Below, one piece after another: positions 1-8,200 of a stretch of 18,295 bases of DNA. Positions within the stretch are counted from its first letter, which is position 1. Each line of letters opens with the position of its first letter. The DNA comes from Modestobacter sp. Its GTDB lineage: Bacteria; Actinomycetota; Actinomycetes; Mycobacteriales; Geodermatophilaceae. A program made the translations under genes and the position numbers. The notes beneath the pieces were generated by a model. The model saw only the letters and a list, made by a program, of their open reading frames with translations, did not search any database and was not told where the DNA came from. Where the stretch lies: the NCBI GenBank assembly GCA_025965635.1, contig JAOPWO010000255.1, positions 1 through 18,295 on the forward strand, read 5' to 3'.

Positions 1-267
1 GGCGACGGCTCGCCCAAGCAGGTCCGCATCCCCGACTTCGTCACCCTCGCCGAGGCGCTGGGCTGCGTGGGGCTGCGCTGCGAGAGCAAGGACGACGTCG
101 ACGCGGTGATCGCGAAGGCCATGGCGATCAACGACGCCCCGGTGGTCATCGACTTCATCGTCGGCTCCGACGCGCAGGTGTGGCCGATGGTGGCCGCCGG
201 CGCCAGCAACGACGACATCCTGGCCGCGCGCGACGTGCGCCCGGTCTTCGGCGACGGACAGGTCTGA
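1..267 (+). CDS. ilvB: Acetolactate synthase large subunit, C-terminal end (partial)
   Basis: The open frame runs in from the left edge and ends at a TGA at 265-267, giving the last 88 residues of a protein whose start is outside the window. The tail VIDFIVGSDAQVWPMVAAG followed by SNDDI is typical of the C-terminal ThDP-binding domain of actinobacterial acetolactate synthase (acetohydroxyacid synthase) catalytic subunits. These condense two pyruvates, or pyruvate and 2-ketobutyrate, in the first common step of valine, leucine and isoleucine synthesis. ilvN starts 11 bases downstream, so the two subunits are almost certainly co-transcribed. The family identity rests on this tail plus the following ilvN and ilvC. 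The ThDP-binding core and FAD domain cannot be checked here. Confidence 0.93.
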   Translation, partial: GDGSPKQVRIPDFVTLAEALGCVGLRCESKDDVDAVIAKAMAINDAPVVIDFIVGSDAQVWPMVAAGASNDDILAARDVRPVFGDGQV

Positions 268-278
268 GGGGTCCCGCG

Positions 279-803
279 ATGACACGACACACGCTCTCGG
301 TGCTGGTCGAGAACAAGTCCGGGGTGCTGGCGCGGGTCTCGGCGCTGTTCAGCCGGCGGGGCTACAACATCGAGTCCCTCGCCGTCGGGCCCACCGAGAA
401 CCCCGACCTGTCCCGGATGACGATCGTCGCCGATGCGGAGGCGCAGCCGCTGGAGCAGATCACCAAGCAGCTGAACAAGTTGATCGAGGTGATCAAGATC
501 GTCGAGCTGGACGCCGCGGCCGTCCAGCGTGAGCTGCTCCTGGTCAAGGTCCGCGCACCGCTGGCCGACCGGCACCAGGTGCTGCAGACCGCCGAGCTCT
601 TCCGGGCCCGGGTGATCGACGTCAACACCGACACGGTGACCCTCGAGGCCACCGGGACGCCGGACAAGCTGCAGGCGCTGCTCGCCGTCCTCGCCCCGCT
701 GGGCATCAAGGAGATGGCCCAGTCCGGCACCGTCGCACTGAGCCGCGGACCGCGGTCGATGAGCGGCACCGGTACCTTGCGGCCGGTCGAGCGCTCCGCC
801 TGA
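279..803 (+). CDS. ilvN: Acetolactate synthase small (regulatory) subunit
   Basis: This 174-residue protein is the valine-responsive regulatory subunit that binds and activates IlvB. Residues 4-80 form an ACT domain (SVLVENKSGVLARVSALF, then RRGYNIESL). Asn12, Gly15 and Asn30 match the positions that form the valine site in E. coli IlvH (Asn11, Gly14, Asn29). Residues 85-160 form the usual C-terminal ALS small-subunit domain (ELLLVKVRAP to SGTVALSRG). The length is normal for the family. The ATG at 279 is chosen because it puts the ACT domain at the N-terminus and follows ilvB by 11 bases. A start further upstream in this frame, at 180, would overlap ilvB and add unrelated arginine-rich sequence. 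Feedback inhibition by valine is expected from the family, not shown here. Confidence 0.96.
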   Translation: MTRHTLSVLVENKSGVLARVSALFSRRGYNIESLAVGPTENPDLSRMTIVADAEAQPLEQITKQLNKLIEVIKIVELDAAAVQRELLLVKVRAPLADRHQVLQTAELFRARVIDVNTDTVTLEATGTPDKLQALLAVLAPLGIKEMAQSGTVALSRGPRSMSGTGTLRPVERSA

Positions 804-810
804 GGACCAC

Positions 811-847
811 CACCAACCGAGCTTTATCCCGATAAAGCACCAACCGA
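811..847 (+). promoter_or_regulatory. Inverted repeat flanked by 10-bp direct repeats in the ilvN-ilvC gap
   Basis: The 60-base gap between ilvN and ilvC holds a perfect 7-bp inverted repeat, GCTTTAT-CCCG-ATAAAGC (821-838). It is AT-rich in an otherwise very GC-rich region. The 10-mer CACCAACCGA occurs just before it (811-820) and again at 838-847, overlapping its last base. The second copy runs into the ilvC Shine-Dalgarno stretch GAAGGGA (846-852). It could be a protein operator, an mRNA hairpin that tunes ilvC translation, or an internal processing site. Which of these applies cannot be told from sequence alone. Confidence 0.5.
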
Positions 848-863
848 AGGGAATCACCGCCAC

Positions 864-1892
<1,029 letters not shown>

Positions 1893-1909
1893 GAGAAGGG
1901 GTCCGTTCC

Positions 1910-1953
1910 AGCACCTGGCCCCTGCCGCAGCACTGCGGCAGGGGCCAGGTGCT
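1910..1953. terminator. Bidirectional terminator between ilvC and the convergent membrane-protein gene
   Basis: Left arm 1910-1930 and right arm 1933-1953 are perfect reverse complements over 21 bp, with only CA between them. The stem is GC-rich, with core GGCCCCTGCCGCAG, and there is no T-tract, as is common in high-GC actinobacteria. It lies 17 bases past the ilvC stop. Its right end overlaps the stop codon of the minus-strand gene (1953-1955), so it can serve both transcripts. Confidence 0.8.
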
Positions 1954-2690
1954 CATCCCCGGCCGGTCCGGTGCGCGGCGAAGAACTGGGCGGCCGAGCG
2001 GCGGCACAGCAGGACCACGATCGCCACGGCGCCGAGGAACACCAGCACGCTGACGACGACGCCGCCGGCCGCGCCCTCGGTGGCCGGGTCGGCCGCGCCC
2101 ACGACCGCGGCGAAGAGCAGGAACCCGGTGGCCGCGATCGCGATCGAGCCGCCCACCAGCAGCAGCACCCGGCTGCGGCCGCGGATGGCCAGCACCGCGC
2201 CCCACACCATGACCACCGTCCAGGCCAGCGCGATGACGCCGAAGACGAGCAGGCCCACGCGGGCGAAGTCGACGGCCTGCGCGTCGACGTTGTTCAGCGG
2301 CTGATCGGTGTCGGACTCGAGCACGCCGACCAGGTCGTCGACCACGGCGCCGAAGGCCAGCGTCGCCACCGCGGCCAGCAGCCCGACCGCCCCGTAGACG
2401 AACGCCAGCACCGCGGCGGTGATCACCGACCCCGGGCGGCCCGGCACCCCCGGCCCGCCGTACGGGCCGTACGCGGCCTGCTGGCCGTAGGGCGCCTGCT
2501 GCTGGGGCGCGCCCTGGCCGTACTGCTGGGGTGCGCCGTACCGCGGTGGCGGGCCGTACTGCGGGGCCTGCCCGTACTGCGGGGCCTGCCCGTGCTGCGG
2601 CCCGTACGGCTGGCCGTACTCCGGGGGTCGGCCCGGCTGCTGGCCGTAGGGCGGGGCGGAGGGCTGCTGGTCGTGGCGCTCGTCGCTCAT
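1953..2690 (-). CDS. Small membrane protein with a Pro/Gln/Tyr/Gly-rich N-terminal tail
   Basis: This 245-residue protein has no assigned function. Residues 1-86 are low complexity, rich in P, Q, Y and G with repeated QYGQAP-like units, and likely disordered and cytoplasmic. Four hydrophobic segments follow, at about 88-115, 145-168, 173-199 and 209-229. The loop between the first and second is acidic (ESDTDQPLNN). This layout is common among uncharacterised actinobacterial membrane proteins. The ATG at 2690 is chosen because a strong GGAGGAG (reverse strand, 2694-2700) sits just upstream; the longer open frame to 2924 adds arginine-rich sequence of no family type. It converges on ilvC and diverges from serA, so it has its own promoter in 2701-2896. 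A link to amino-acid synthesis is not indicated. Confidence 0.82.
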   Translation of the reverse strand: MSDERHDQQPSAPPYGQQPGRPPEYGQPYGPQHGQAPQYGQAPQYGPPPRYGAPQQYGQGAPQQQAPYGQQAAYGPYGGPGVPGRPGSVITAAVLAFVYGAVGLLAAVATLAFGAVVDDLVGVLESDTDQPLNNVDAQAVDFARVGLLVFGVIALAWTVVMVWGAVLAIRGRSRVLLLVGGSIAIAATGFLLFAAVVGAADPATEGAAGGVVVSVLVFLGAVAIVVLLCRRSAAQFFAAHRTGRG

Positions 2691-2882
2691 GGTCTCCTCC
2701 GCACGAGGCCGGCGGCACCGGCGCTGCCGCGCCAGCATGGGTGCGCGGGCGGAGGGGAGCAAGCACCGGGTGCCCGCTCGGGTGTCGTCCGGCGCGCCCG
2801 CGACGAGGTCCGGTGACCGGTCCGACCGGCGGCTCCAGGGCCCGATCCGACAGCCGCCGGTCCGGCACGGACGGCGCGCTCC

Positions 2883-2888
2883 TAGGCT
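2883..2888 (+). promoter_or_regulatory. Probable -10 element of a leaderless serA transcript
   Basis: TAGGCT at 2883-2888 fits the actinobacterial TANNNT -10 pattern and ends 8 bases before the GTG at 2897. Transcription would therefore start at or next to the initiation codon. No Shine-Dalgarno sequence precedes the GTG, which agrees with leaderless translation. No clear -35 box was seen. Confidence 0.5.
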
Positions 2889-2896
2889 GTTGCCCC

Positions 2897-4510
2897 GTGA
2901 CTGCCACTGTGTCGGGGCCCGCACCCGTCGTCCTGATCGCCGAGGAGCTCGCTCCCAGTGTCCTGGAGGTGCTGGGGACCGACGTCGAGATCCGGCACGT
3001 CGACGGCGCCGACCGGGCAGCCCTGCTGCCGGCCCTCGCCGACGCCGCCGCCGTCCTCATCCGGTCGGCCACCCAGATCGACGCCGAGGCCCTCGCCGCG
3101 GCACCGCGGCTGAAGGTGGTCGCGAGGGCCGGCATCGGCCTGGACAACGTCGACGTCGCCGCCGCTACCGCGCGCGGGGTGCTCGTGGTCAACGCGCCCA
3201 CCTCGAACATCGTCAGCGCGGCCGAGCACGCCGTCGCCCTGCTGCTGGCCGCCGCCCGGCACATCCCGGCCGCGGACGCCTCGCTGCGCGCGGGGAAGTG
3301 GGCCCGGTCGAAGTTCACCGGCGTCGAGGTCACCGAGAAGACCGTCGGCGTCGTCGGCCTGGGGCGCATCGGCGTCCTGGTGGCCCAGCGGCTGGCAGCC
3401 TTCGGCGTCACCCTCATCGCCTACGACCCCTACATCCAGCCCGGGCGGGCCGCCCAGCTCGGCGTCCGGCTGGTGTCCCTGGACGAGCTGTTGCGCGAGT
3501 CGGACTTCATCAGCATCCACCTGCCCAAGACGCCCGAGACGCTGGGCCTCATCGGTGCCGAGCAGCTCGCCGCCACCAAGCGCGGCGTGATCATCGTCAA
3601 CGCCGCTCGCGGCGGCCTGGTCGACGAGGCGGCGCTGGCCGCCGCCCTCGAGTCCGGTCAGGTGGGCGCCGCCGGCATCGACGTCTACGCCAAGGAGCCC
3701 TGCACCGACAGCCCGCTGTTCGGTCTGCCCAACGTCGTGGTGACCCCGCACCTGGGTGCCTCCACCACCGAGGCCCAGGACAAGGCGGGCACCGCGGTGG
3801 CGCGCAGCGTCCGGTTGGCGCTGCAGGGCGACTTCGTGCCCGATGCGGTCAACGTCCAGGCCGGCGGGGTCGTCGCCGAGGACATCCGCCCGGGGCTGCC
3901 GCTGGCGGAGAAGCTGGGCCGGGTGTTCACCGCGCTGGCCGGCGGGCTCGCCCAGTCGGTGCACGTCGAGGTGCTCGGCAAGATCGCCGAGTTCGACGTC
4001 TCGGTCGTCTCGCTGGCCGTCCTGCGCGGCGTCTTCGCCGAGGTCGTCGAGGAGCCGGTCACCTACGTCAACGCGCCGCTGCTGGCCGGCCAGCGCGGGC
4101 TGGACGTGGTGCTGAGCAGCAACCCGGAGAGCCCGCACTACCGCAACCTGATCACCGTGCGCGGGGCGATGTCCGACGGCACCGAGGTCACCGTCTCCGG
4201 CACGCTGTACGGCAAGAACCAGGTGCCCAAGCTGACCGAGGTCGGCGGCTTCGACGTGGACCTGTCCGCTGACGGCTACCTGCTGTTCTTCGTCTACGCC
4301 GACCGGCCCGGCATCGTGGGCGTCGTCGGCGCGGCGCTGGGGGAGGCCGGCATCAACATCGCCGGCGCCCAGGTCAGCCGGACCACCCAGGGCGGCGAGG
4401 CGCTCATGGCGGTCACCGTCGACAGCCCGGTGAGCGGTGAGCTGCTGGCCGACATCGCCGGGCGCATCGGGGCGCGGCAGGCCCGCGCGGCCGACCTCAA
4501 CCCGGTCTGA
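2897..4510 (+). CDS. serA: D-3-phosphoglycerate dehydrogenase, long ACT-containing form
   Basis: This 537-residue enzyme oxidises 3-phosphoglycerate with NAD+ in the first step of serine synthesis. The substrate domain is followed by the Rossmann motif VGLGRIG (153-159) with the acidic residue of YDPY at Asp177. Catalytic Arg238 (NAARGG), Glu267 (AKEP) and His285 (TPHLGAS) are all present. Residues of about 320-450 form the intervening domain of the long (mycobacterial-type) enzymes, and a C-terminal ACT domain starts near 460 (FFVYADRPGIVGVVG), the site of serine feedback in the family. The GTG at 2897 puts the first beta strand (PVVLIAEEL) near the N-terminus and follows a -10-like box. The open frame extends upstream but becomes low complexity there. 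Placement between ilvC and leuB is typical of actinobacteria. Confidence 0.96.
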   Translation: MTATVSGPAPVVLIAEELAPSVLEVLGTDVEIRHVDGADRAALLPALADAAAVLIRSATQIDAEALAAAPRLKVVARAGIGLDNVDVAAATARGVLVVNAPTSNIVSAAEHAVALLLAAARHIPAADASLRAGKWARSKFTGVEVTEKTVGVVGLGRIGVLVAQRLAAFGVTLIAYDPYIQPGRAAQLGVRLVSLDELLRESDFISIHLPKTPETLGLIGAEQLAATKRGVIIVNAARGGLVDEAALAAALESGQVGAAGIDVYAKEPCTDSPLFGLPNVVVTPHLGASTTEAQDKAGTAVARSVRLALQGDFVPDAVNVQAGGVVAEDIRPGLPLAEKLGRVFTALAGGLAQSVHVEVLGKIAEFDVSVVSLAVLRGVFAEVVEEPVTYVNAPLLAGQRGLDVVLSSNPESPHYRNLITVRGAMSDGTEVTVSGTLYGKNQVPKLTEVGGFDVDLSADGYLLFFVYADRPGIVGVVGAALGEAGINIAGAQVSRTTQGGEALMAVTVDSPVSGELLADIAGRIGARQARAADLNPV

Positions 4511-4531
4511 CCGGTTCGGCACCGCAGACGA

Positions 4532-4561
4532 CGCCCCGGCGGGCACCCGCTCGCCGGGGCG
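4532..4561 (+). terminator. Probable serA terminator hairpin
   Basis: CGCCCCGGCG (4532-4541) and CGCCGGGGCG (4552-4561) form a perfect 10-bp stem with a 10-base loop, 21 bases past the serA stop and upstream of the putative leuB promoter. It has no T-tract. It suggests that serA and leuB are separate transcription units. Confidence 0.65.
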
Positions 4562-4576
4562 GCCGGGGGCGCCCAC

Positions 4577-4582
4577 TAACCT
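4577..4582 (+). promoter_or_regulatory. Probable -10 element of a leaderless leuB transcript
   Basis: TAACCT at 4577-4582 fits the actinobacterial TANNNT pattern and ends 8 bases before the leuB ATG at 4591. No Shine-Dalgarno sequence lies between. The geometry is the same as for serA. No convincing -35 was seen, because the upstream bases belong to the hairpin. Confidence 0.55.
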
Positions 4583-4590
4583 CTGGCCTC

Positions 4591-5613
4591 ATGCGCCTGG
4601 CAGTGGTCCCTGGAGACGGTATCGGTCCCGAAGTGGTGGCCGAGGGCCTCAAGGTCCTCGCGGCGGTCGCCCCGGACGTCGAGACCACCCCCTACGACCT
4701 CGGGGCGGCCCGCTGGCAGCGGACCGGGGAGCTGCTCCCCGACGCCGTCCTCGACGAGCTGCGCCAGCACGACGCGATCCTGCTCGGCGCGGTCGGTGAC
4801 CCGTCGGTGCCTGCCGGCATCCTCGAGCGCGGGCTGCTGCTGAAGCTCCGCTTCGAGCTCGACCACCACGTGAACCTGCGTCCCGCCCGGCTCTTCGACG
4901 GTGTGCGCAGCCCGCTGGCCGAGCCGGGCGAGATCGACATGCTCTGCGTGCGCGAGGGCACCGAGGGGCCCTACGTCGGCAACGGCGGCGTGCTCCGCCG
5001 CGACACCCCGCACGAGGTGGCCACCGAGGTCAGCCTGAACACCGCCTTCGGGGTGGAGCGGGTGGTGCGGTACGCCTTCGAGCGGGCCGTCGCCCGGCCG
5101 CGCAAGCACCTCACCCTGATCCACAAGACCAACGGGCTCACCTACGCCGGGTCGCTGTGGTCGCGCACCGTGGAGGAGGTCGCGGCCGAGTTCCCCGAGG
5201 TCACGGTCGCCTACCAGCACGTCGATGCGGCGTCGATGTTCTTCAACACCGACCCGTCCCGCTACGACGTGATCGTCACCGACAACCTCTTCGGTGACAT
5301 CGTCACCGACCTCGCCGCCGCCATCACCGGCGGCATCGGGCTGGCCGCCAGCGGCAACCTCGACGTGTCCGGCACCAACCCGAGCATGTTCGAGCCCGTG
5401 CACGGATCCGCGCCCGACATCGCCGGTCGGGGCATCGCCGACCCGACCGCCACCGTGCTGTCGGTCGCGCTGCTGCTCGAGCACCTGGGCCGCACCGACC
5501 AGGCCAAGCGGGTCAACGCCGCGGTCGCCTTCGACCTGTCGACCCGCGCCCCACGGGCGCAGATCCGCACCGCCGAGGTCGGCGACCGGCTCACCGCGCT
5601 CTCGGGCGGCTGA
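4591..5613 (+). CDS. leuB: 3-Isopropylmalate dehydrogenase
   Basis: This 340-residue enzyme oxidatively decarboxylates 3-isopropylmalate to 2-ketoisocaproate (after spontaneous loss of CO2) with NAD+, the third step of leucine synthesis. Family motifs are GDGIGPEV near the N-terminus, LRFELDHHVNLRPARLF for substrate binding, REGTEGPYVGNGG, the metal-binding stretch YDVIVTDNLFGDIVTDLAAA, and GTNPSMFEPVHGSAPDIAG for NAD binding. The sequence closely resembles the mycobacterial LeuB type (YDLGAARW, ERGLLLKLRFELDHH). One oddity is HKTNGLTYAG, where mycobacterial LeuB has Val after KTN, as far as I recall it. The ATG follows a likely leaderless promoter. It is the last core biosynthetic gene before the accessory cluster. 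Confidence 0.96.
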   Translation: MRLAVVPGDGIGPEVVAEGLKVLAAVAPDVETTPYDLGAARWQRTGELLPDAVLDELRQHDAILLGAVGDPSVPAGILERGLLLKLRFELDHHVNLRPARLFDGVRSPLAEPGEIDMLCVREGTEGPYVGNGGVLRRDTPHEVATEVSLNTAFGVERVVRYAFERAVARPRKHLTLIHKTNGLTYAGSLWSRTVEEVAAEFPEVTVAYQHVDAASMFFNTDPSRYDVIVTDNLFGDIVTDLAAAITGGIGLAASGNLDVSGTNPSMFEPVHGSAPDIAGRGIADPTATVLSVALLLEHLGRTDQAKRVNAAVAFDLSTRAPRAQIRTAEVGDRLTALSGG

Positions 5614-5626
5614 GCCGCACCGCCGA

Positions 5627-5643
5627 GCCGCGGGTGGCGCGGC
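5627..5643. terminator. Possible bidirectional terminator between leuB and the fusion gene
   Basis: GCCGCG-GGTGG-CGCGGC forms a perfect 6-bp GC stem with a 5-base loop in the 39-base gap between two convergent stops (leuB ends at 5613, the minus-strand gene at 5653). The position suits a shared terminator. The short stem and the GC-rich background make it uncertain. Confidence 0.4.
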
Positions 5644-5652
5644 CCGGCGGCG

Positions 5653-6801
5653 TCAGAGCTGTCCGCCGGTCTGCTCGAGGATCTCCCGGACGCGCTGCTT
5701 CGCCAGGTCGGTGTAGTGGCAGACGGCCGCCTTCGCGACCTCGTCGTCCCCCTGCTCCAGGCCCTCGACGATGCCCCGCTGGGCGTCGACGAAGTCCTGC
5801 GAGGTCACCGGGGTGATGCCGAAGCTGCGGGTCATGACGGTCTTGATCTGCAGGTGGGCGAACGCGGTGACCAGGGGACCGCTGCCCGCCAGGGCCACCA
5901 GCGCCTCGTGGTAGGCGAGGTTCGCGTCGAGGTAGCGGTCGAAGTCCACGAAGCGGTCGCCGTCCAGCTGAGCGGCCATGGCCTCGAAGCGGGTGCGCAC
6001 GTCGCTCAACGCGGGCTCGGGCACCCGACCGATGACCATGTCCAGCACGCCGAGCTCGATGGCGCACCGGGCGTCGAAGGCCTCGTCCGACGTCCGCACG
6101 TCGAACGGGACGACGACGTAGCCCCGGTCGGGGTCGCGCCGCACGAGCCCGTCGGCGGTGAGTCGGGTGAGCGCGTAGAAGGCCGCCGACTTGTCCACGC
6201 CGAGGGAGAAGGCGACGTCGTCCAGCTGGAGCACGGCGTCGGGGGCGTACATCCGCTCCAGGACCTGCTGGCGTGCCTGGTGGTAGACGGCGTCGTCGCG
6301 GGCGAACTCGAACCGGCCGAACCCGCCGCGGAAGTAGGTGAGCGGAGCACCCTGGCTGGCGTCGGCGTCCACCACCCGACCGATGAAGATGGTGTGGGTC
6401 GCGGCGACGACCTGCTCCACCACCTCGCACTCGATGACCGCCAGGGCCTCGGCGAGGACCGGGACGTCCAGCACGCTGTCGGCCATGGGCACCCCGGCGA
6501 ACTTGTCCGCGGACGGTGTGGCGAACTGCTGGGCCAGATGACCCTGCGCCTGGCCCAGGATGTTCACCGCGAAACGCCCGGCCGTCGCGACTGCGGCGCA
6601 CGTCGGGACGGAGTTGTTGAGGCAGGCCCGCATCATCGGCGGGTCCAGTGACAGGGAGGTCACCGAGCTCGCCGTCATCCCGAAGGCGCCCTCGGGCGTC
6701 CGGGTCGTCACCAGCGTCACCCCGCTCGCGAGGTGACCCACGACGTGGCGGAACGTCGCGGTGTCGAAGGTGGGTGGAGTCGCCGTCTCGGGTGTCGTCA
6801 C
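5653..6801 (-). CDS. Flavin reductase domain fused to a GntR/FCD transcription regulator
   Basis: This single 382-residue frame joins two normally separate proteins. Residues of about 15-165 are an FMN-binding split-barrel flavin reductase of the HpaC/NtaB/RutF type: GVTLVTTRTPEG, MTASSVTSLSLDPP, RFAVNILGQAQGHLAQQFA, DKFAGVP, THTIFIGRVV and PLTYFRGGFGRF. Residues of about 172-233 are a GntR winged helix-turn-helix ending DGLVRRDPDRGYVVVPF. Residues of about 240-370 are an FCD effector domain (FDARCAIELGVLDMVIG, NLAYHEALVALAGSG, AKAAVCHYTDL). There is no stop or frame change at the junction. The GTG start at 6801 has AAGGA about 8 bases upstream. It is transcribed away from the LLM monooxygenase gene across a 267-base gap. 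A plausible role is to supply FMNH2 to that enzyme and regulate its operon, possibly sensing flavin redox state; this is inference. Confidence 0.88.
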   Translation of the reverse strand: MTTPETATPPTFDTATFRHVVGHLASGVTLVTTRTPEGAFGMTASSVTSLSLDPPMMRACLNNSVPTCAAVATAGRFAVNILGQAQGHLAQQFATPSADKFAGVPMADSVLDVPVLAEALAVIECEVVEQVVAATHTIFIGRVVDADASQGAPLTYFRGGFGRFEFARDDAVYHQARQQVLERMYAPDAVLQLDDVAFSLGVDKSAAFYALTRLTADGLVRRDPDRGYVVVPFDVRTSDEAFDARCAIELGVLDMVIGRVPEPALSDVRTRFEAMAAQLDGDRFVDFDRYLDANLAYHEALVALAGSGPLVTAFAHLQIKTVMTRSFGITPVTSQDFVDAQRGIVEGLEQGDDEVAKAAVCHYTDLAKQRVREILEQTGGQL

Positions 6802-7068
6802 GAAGACCGTCCTTCGGGAGGGGCCGCACCGGGGATCGGCGGCGGTCGCAGTCGAGTAGACCGGCGGCCGGCCGGCCGAGGGATGGCGGACGCCGTGAGG
6901 CGCGGACAGCGTCGGTGCCGGAAGCCGTCAACGACCCGGCTGTGGCGCACGGCACTCACGGCCGACGTCATCGCGCACCTGCGAAGTTCACAGCGGGCGA
7001 CAGTGCTCCGTGGCACGGGTCACCCCTTGACTGGCCCCCGACCACCGCAGCCGCAGGAGGAGATCGTC
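6802..7068. promoter_or_regulatory. Divergent promoter region between the fusion gene and the LLM monooxygenase operon
   Basis: This 267-base non-coding gap separates two divergent starts and should hold both promoters and any GntR operator. TTGACT at 7027-7032 resembles a -35 box for the plus strand, but no matching -10 was found. GTGC (7003-7006) and GCAC (7013-7016) form a short inverted repeat of doubtful meaning. AGGAGGA (7055-7061) is the ribosome binding site of the monooxygenase gene. No strong palindrome typical of GntR/FadR operators was recognised by eye. Confidence 0.4.
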
Positions 7069-8199
7069 GTGAAACTGGGTTACTTCGCCATGCCGATGCA
7101 CCCGCAGGGACGGAAGTGGGTCGACACCCTGCGGGAGGATCGGGAGGCAGTGATCCTGGCCGACCGCCTGGGCTTCCATGACGCGTTCATCGGTGAGCAC
7201 CTGACCGACCGCCACGAGAACATCACCAACAGCCTGCTCTTCCTGGGGACGCTGATCCACGACACGACCCAGATCAGGCTGGGCACCGGGACGACGAACC
7301 TCTCGCACATGCACCCGGCTCTGGTGGCCGCCAACAGCGCGATGTTCGACCACCTCTCCGGCGGGCGGTTCATCTTCGGGATCAGCCCCGGCGCGCTGCC
7401 CTCCGACGCCGAACTCCTCGGTCTCCTGGGGGAGGACCGGAACCAGATCTTCGCCGAGGCCATCGACGTCATCCTGCGGATGTGGGAACTCGATCCGCCG
7501 TACGACATCGAGCTGCCCGGCAACCGGTTCCGGGTGACCACGGCCAGCACGTACGACGACGAACTCGGCATCGGGATCGTCGGCAAGCCCCTGCAGTCAC
7601 CCCGCCCGGAGGTGGTCGGCACCGTCGTCGCCCCCTTCTCCACGGGCGTGGTCGCCATGGGCGCGCGGGACTTCCACCCGCTGTCGGCGAACTTCCTGCT
7701 GCCGCAGTGGGTGGCGACGCACTGGCCCAACTACGTCCAGGGCAAGGAGTCGGTGGGCGGGACGGCATCGACCGCGGACTGGCGCGTCGCTCGGACGGTG
7801 TTCGTGGCCGACGACGACAAGGTCGCCGAGGCCTACGGGCGCGCTGACGCCAGCAGCCCCTACCGCTTCTACTACGGGAAGATGCTGGCCAAGATGCGGC
7901 GGATCGGCCGGCTCGGGCTGTTCAAGACCTCGCCGGAGCAGCCCGACGACGAGATCACCGTGGACCACGTCCTCGACCAACTGGTCATCAGCGGCACCCC
8001 GGACTCGGTGGCCGACCAGCTGCTGGCCTTCCGCGAGGACGCCGGGGACTTCGGCGAGCTGGTGTACGCCGGCCTCGACTGGGTCGACCCCGGGTTGGCG
8101 AAGCGGTCGATGGAGCTCATGGCGACCAAGGTGATGCCGCAGGTCAACGACGCCCTGGCCACCTCCGGCGCTACCGGCGCCGGCCACGGGGACCACTGA
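7069..8199 (+). CDS. LLM-class flavin-dependent monooxygenase (limonene monooxygenase LimB-like)
   Basis: This 376-residue protein belongs to the bacterial luciferase-like (LLM) superfamily, whose members use FMNH2 and O2 to oxygenate organic substrates and need a partner flavin reductase. Typical stretches are MKLGYFAMPMHPQGR at the start, REAVILADRLGFHDAFIGEH (25-44), RLGTGTTNLSHMHP (70-83) and DHLSGGRFIFGISPGALPSD. The sequence resembles proteins often annotated as limonene 1,2-monooxygenase, but the real substrate cannot be read from it. The GTG at 7069 has AGGAGGA 7 bases upstream and gives the canonical N-terminus; the open frame further upstream is not of family type. The downstream gene begins one base after its stop, so it heads an operon with the CMD-like and hydrolase genes. 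The divergent flavin-reductase fusion is its likely partner. Confidence 0.9.
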   Translation: MKLGYFAMPMHPQGRKWVDTLREDREAVILADRLGFHDAFIGEHLTDRHENITNSLLFLGTLIHDTTQIRLGTGTTNLSHMHPALVAANSAMFDHLSGGRFIFGISPGALPSDAELLGLLGEDRNQIFAEAIDVILRMWELDPPYDIELPGNRFRVTTASTYDDELGIGIVGKPLQSPRPEVVGTVVAPFSTGVVAMGARDFHPLSANFLLPQWVATHWPNYVQGKESVGGTASTADWRVARTVFVADDDKVAEAYGRADASSPYRFYYGKMLAKMRRIGRLGLFKTSPEQPDDEITVDHVLDQLVISGTPDSVADQLLAFREDAGDFGELVYAGLDWVDPGLAKRSMELMATKVMPQVNDALATSGATGAGHGDH

Positions 8200-8200
8200 C

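Noticed and set aside
2882..4576. Minus-strand 564-codon open frame opposite serA
   Set aside because: Composition is a shadow of serA (biased D/G/Q/H), with no recognisable domain, while serA has all catalytic residues.
5607..5619. GCGGC-TGA-GCCGC around the leuB stop as a terminator
   Set aside because: A 5-bp stem with a 3-base loop centred on the stop codon; the 6-bp stem at 5627-5643 is better placed.
5591..6955. Longer minus-strand frame (454 codons) over the flavin reductase-GntR gene
   Set aside because: It reads mostly as arginine/glycine-rich sequence; the other frame has clear reductase, HTH and FCD motifs and a ribosome site.
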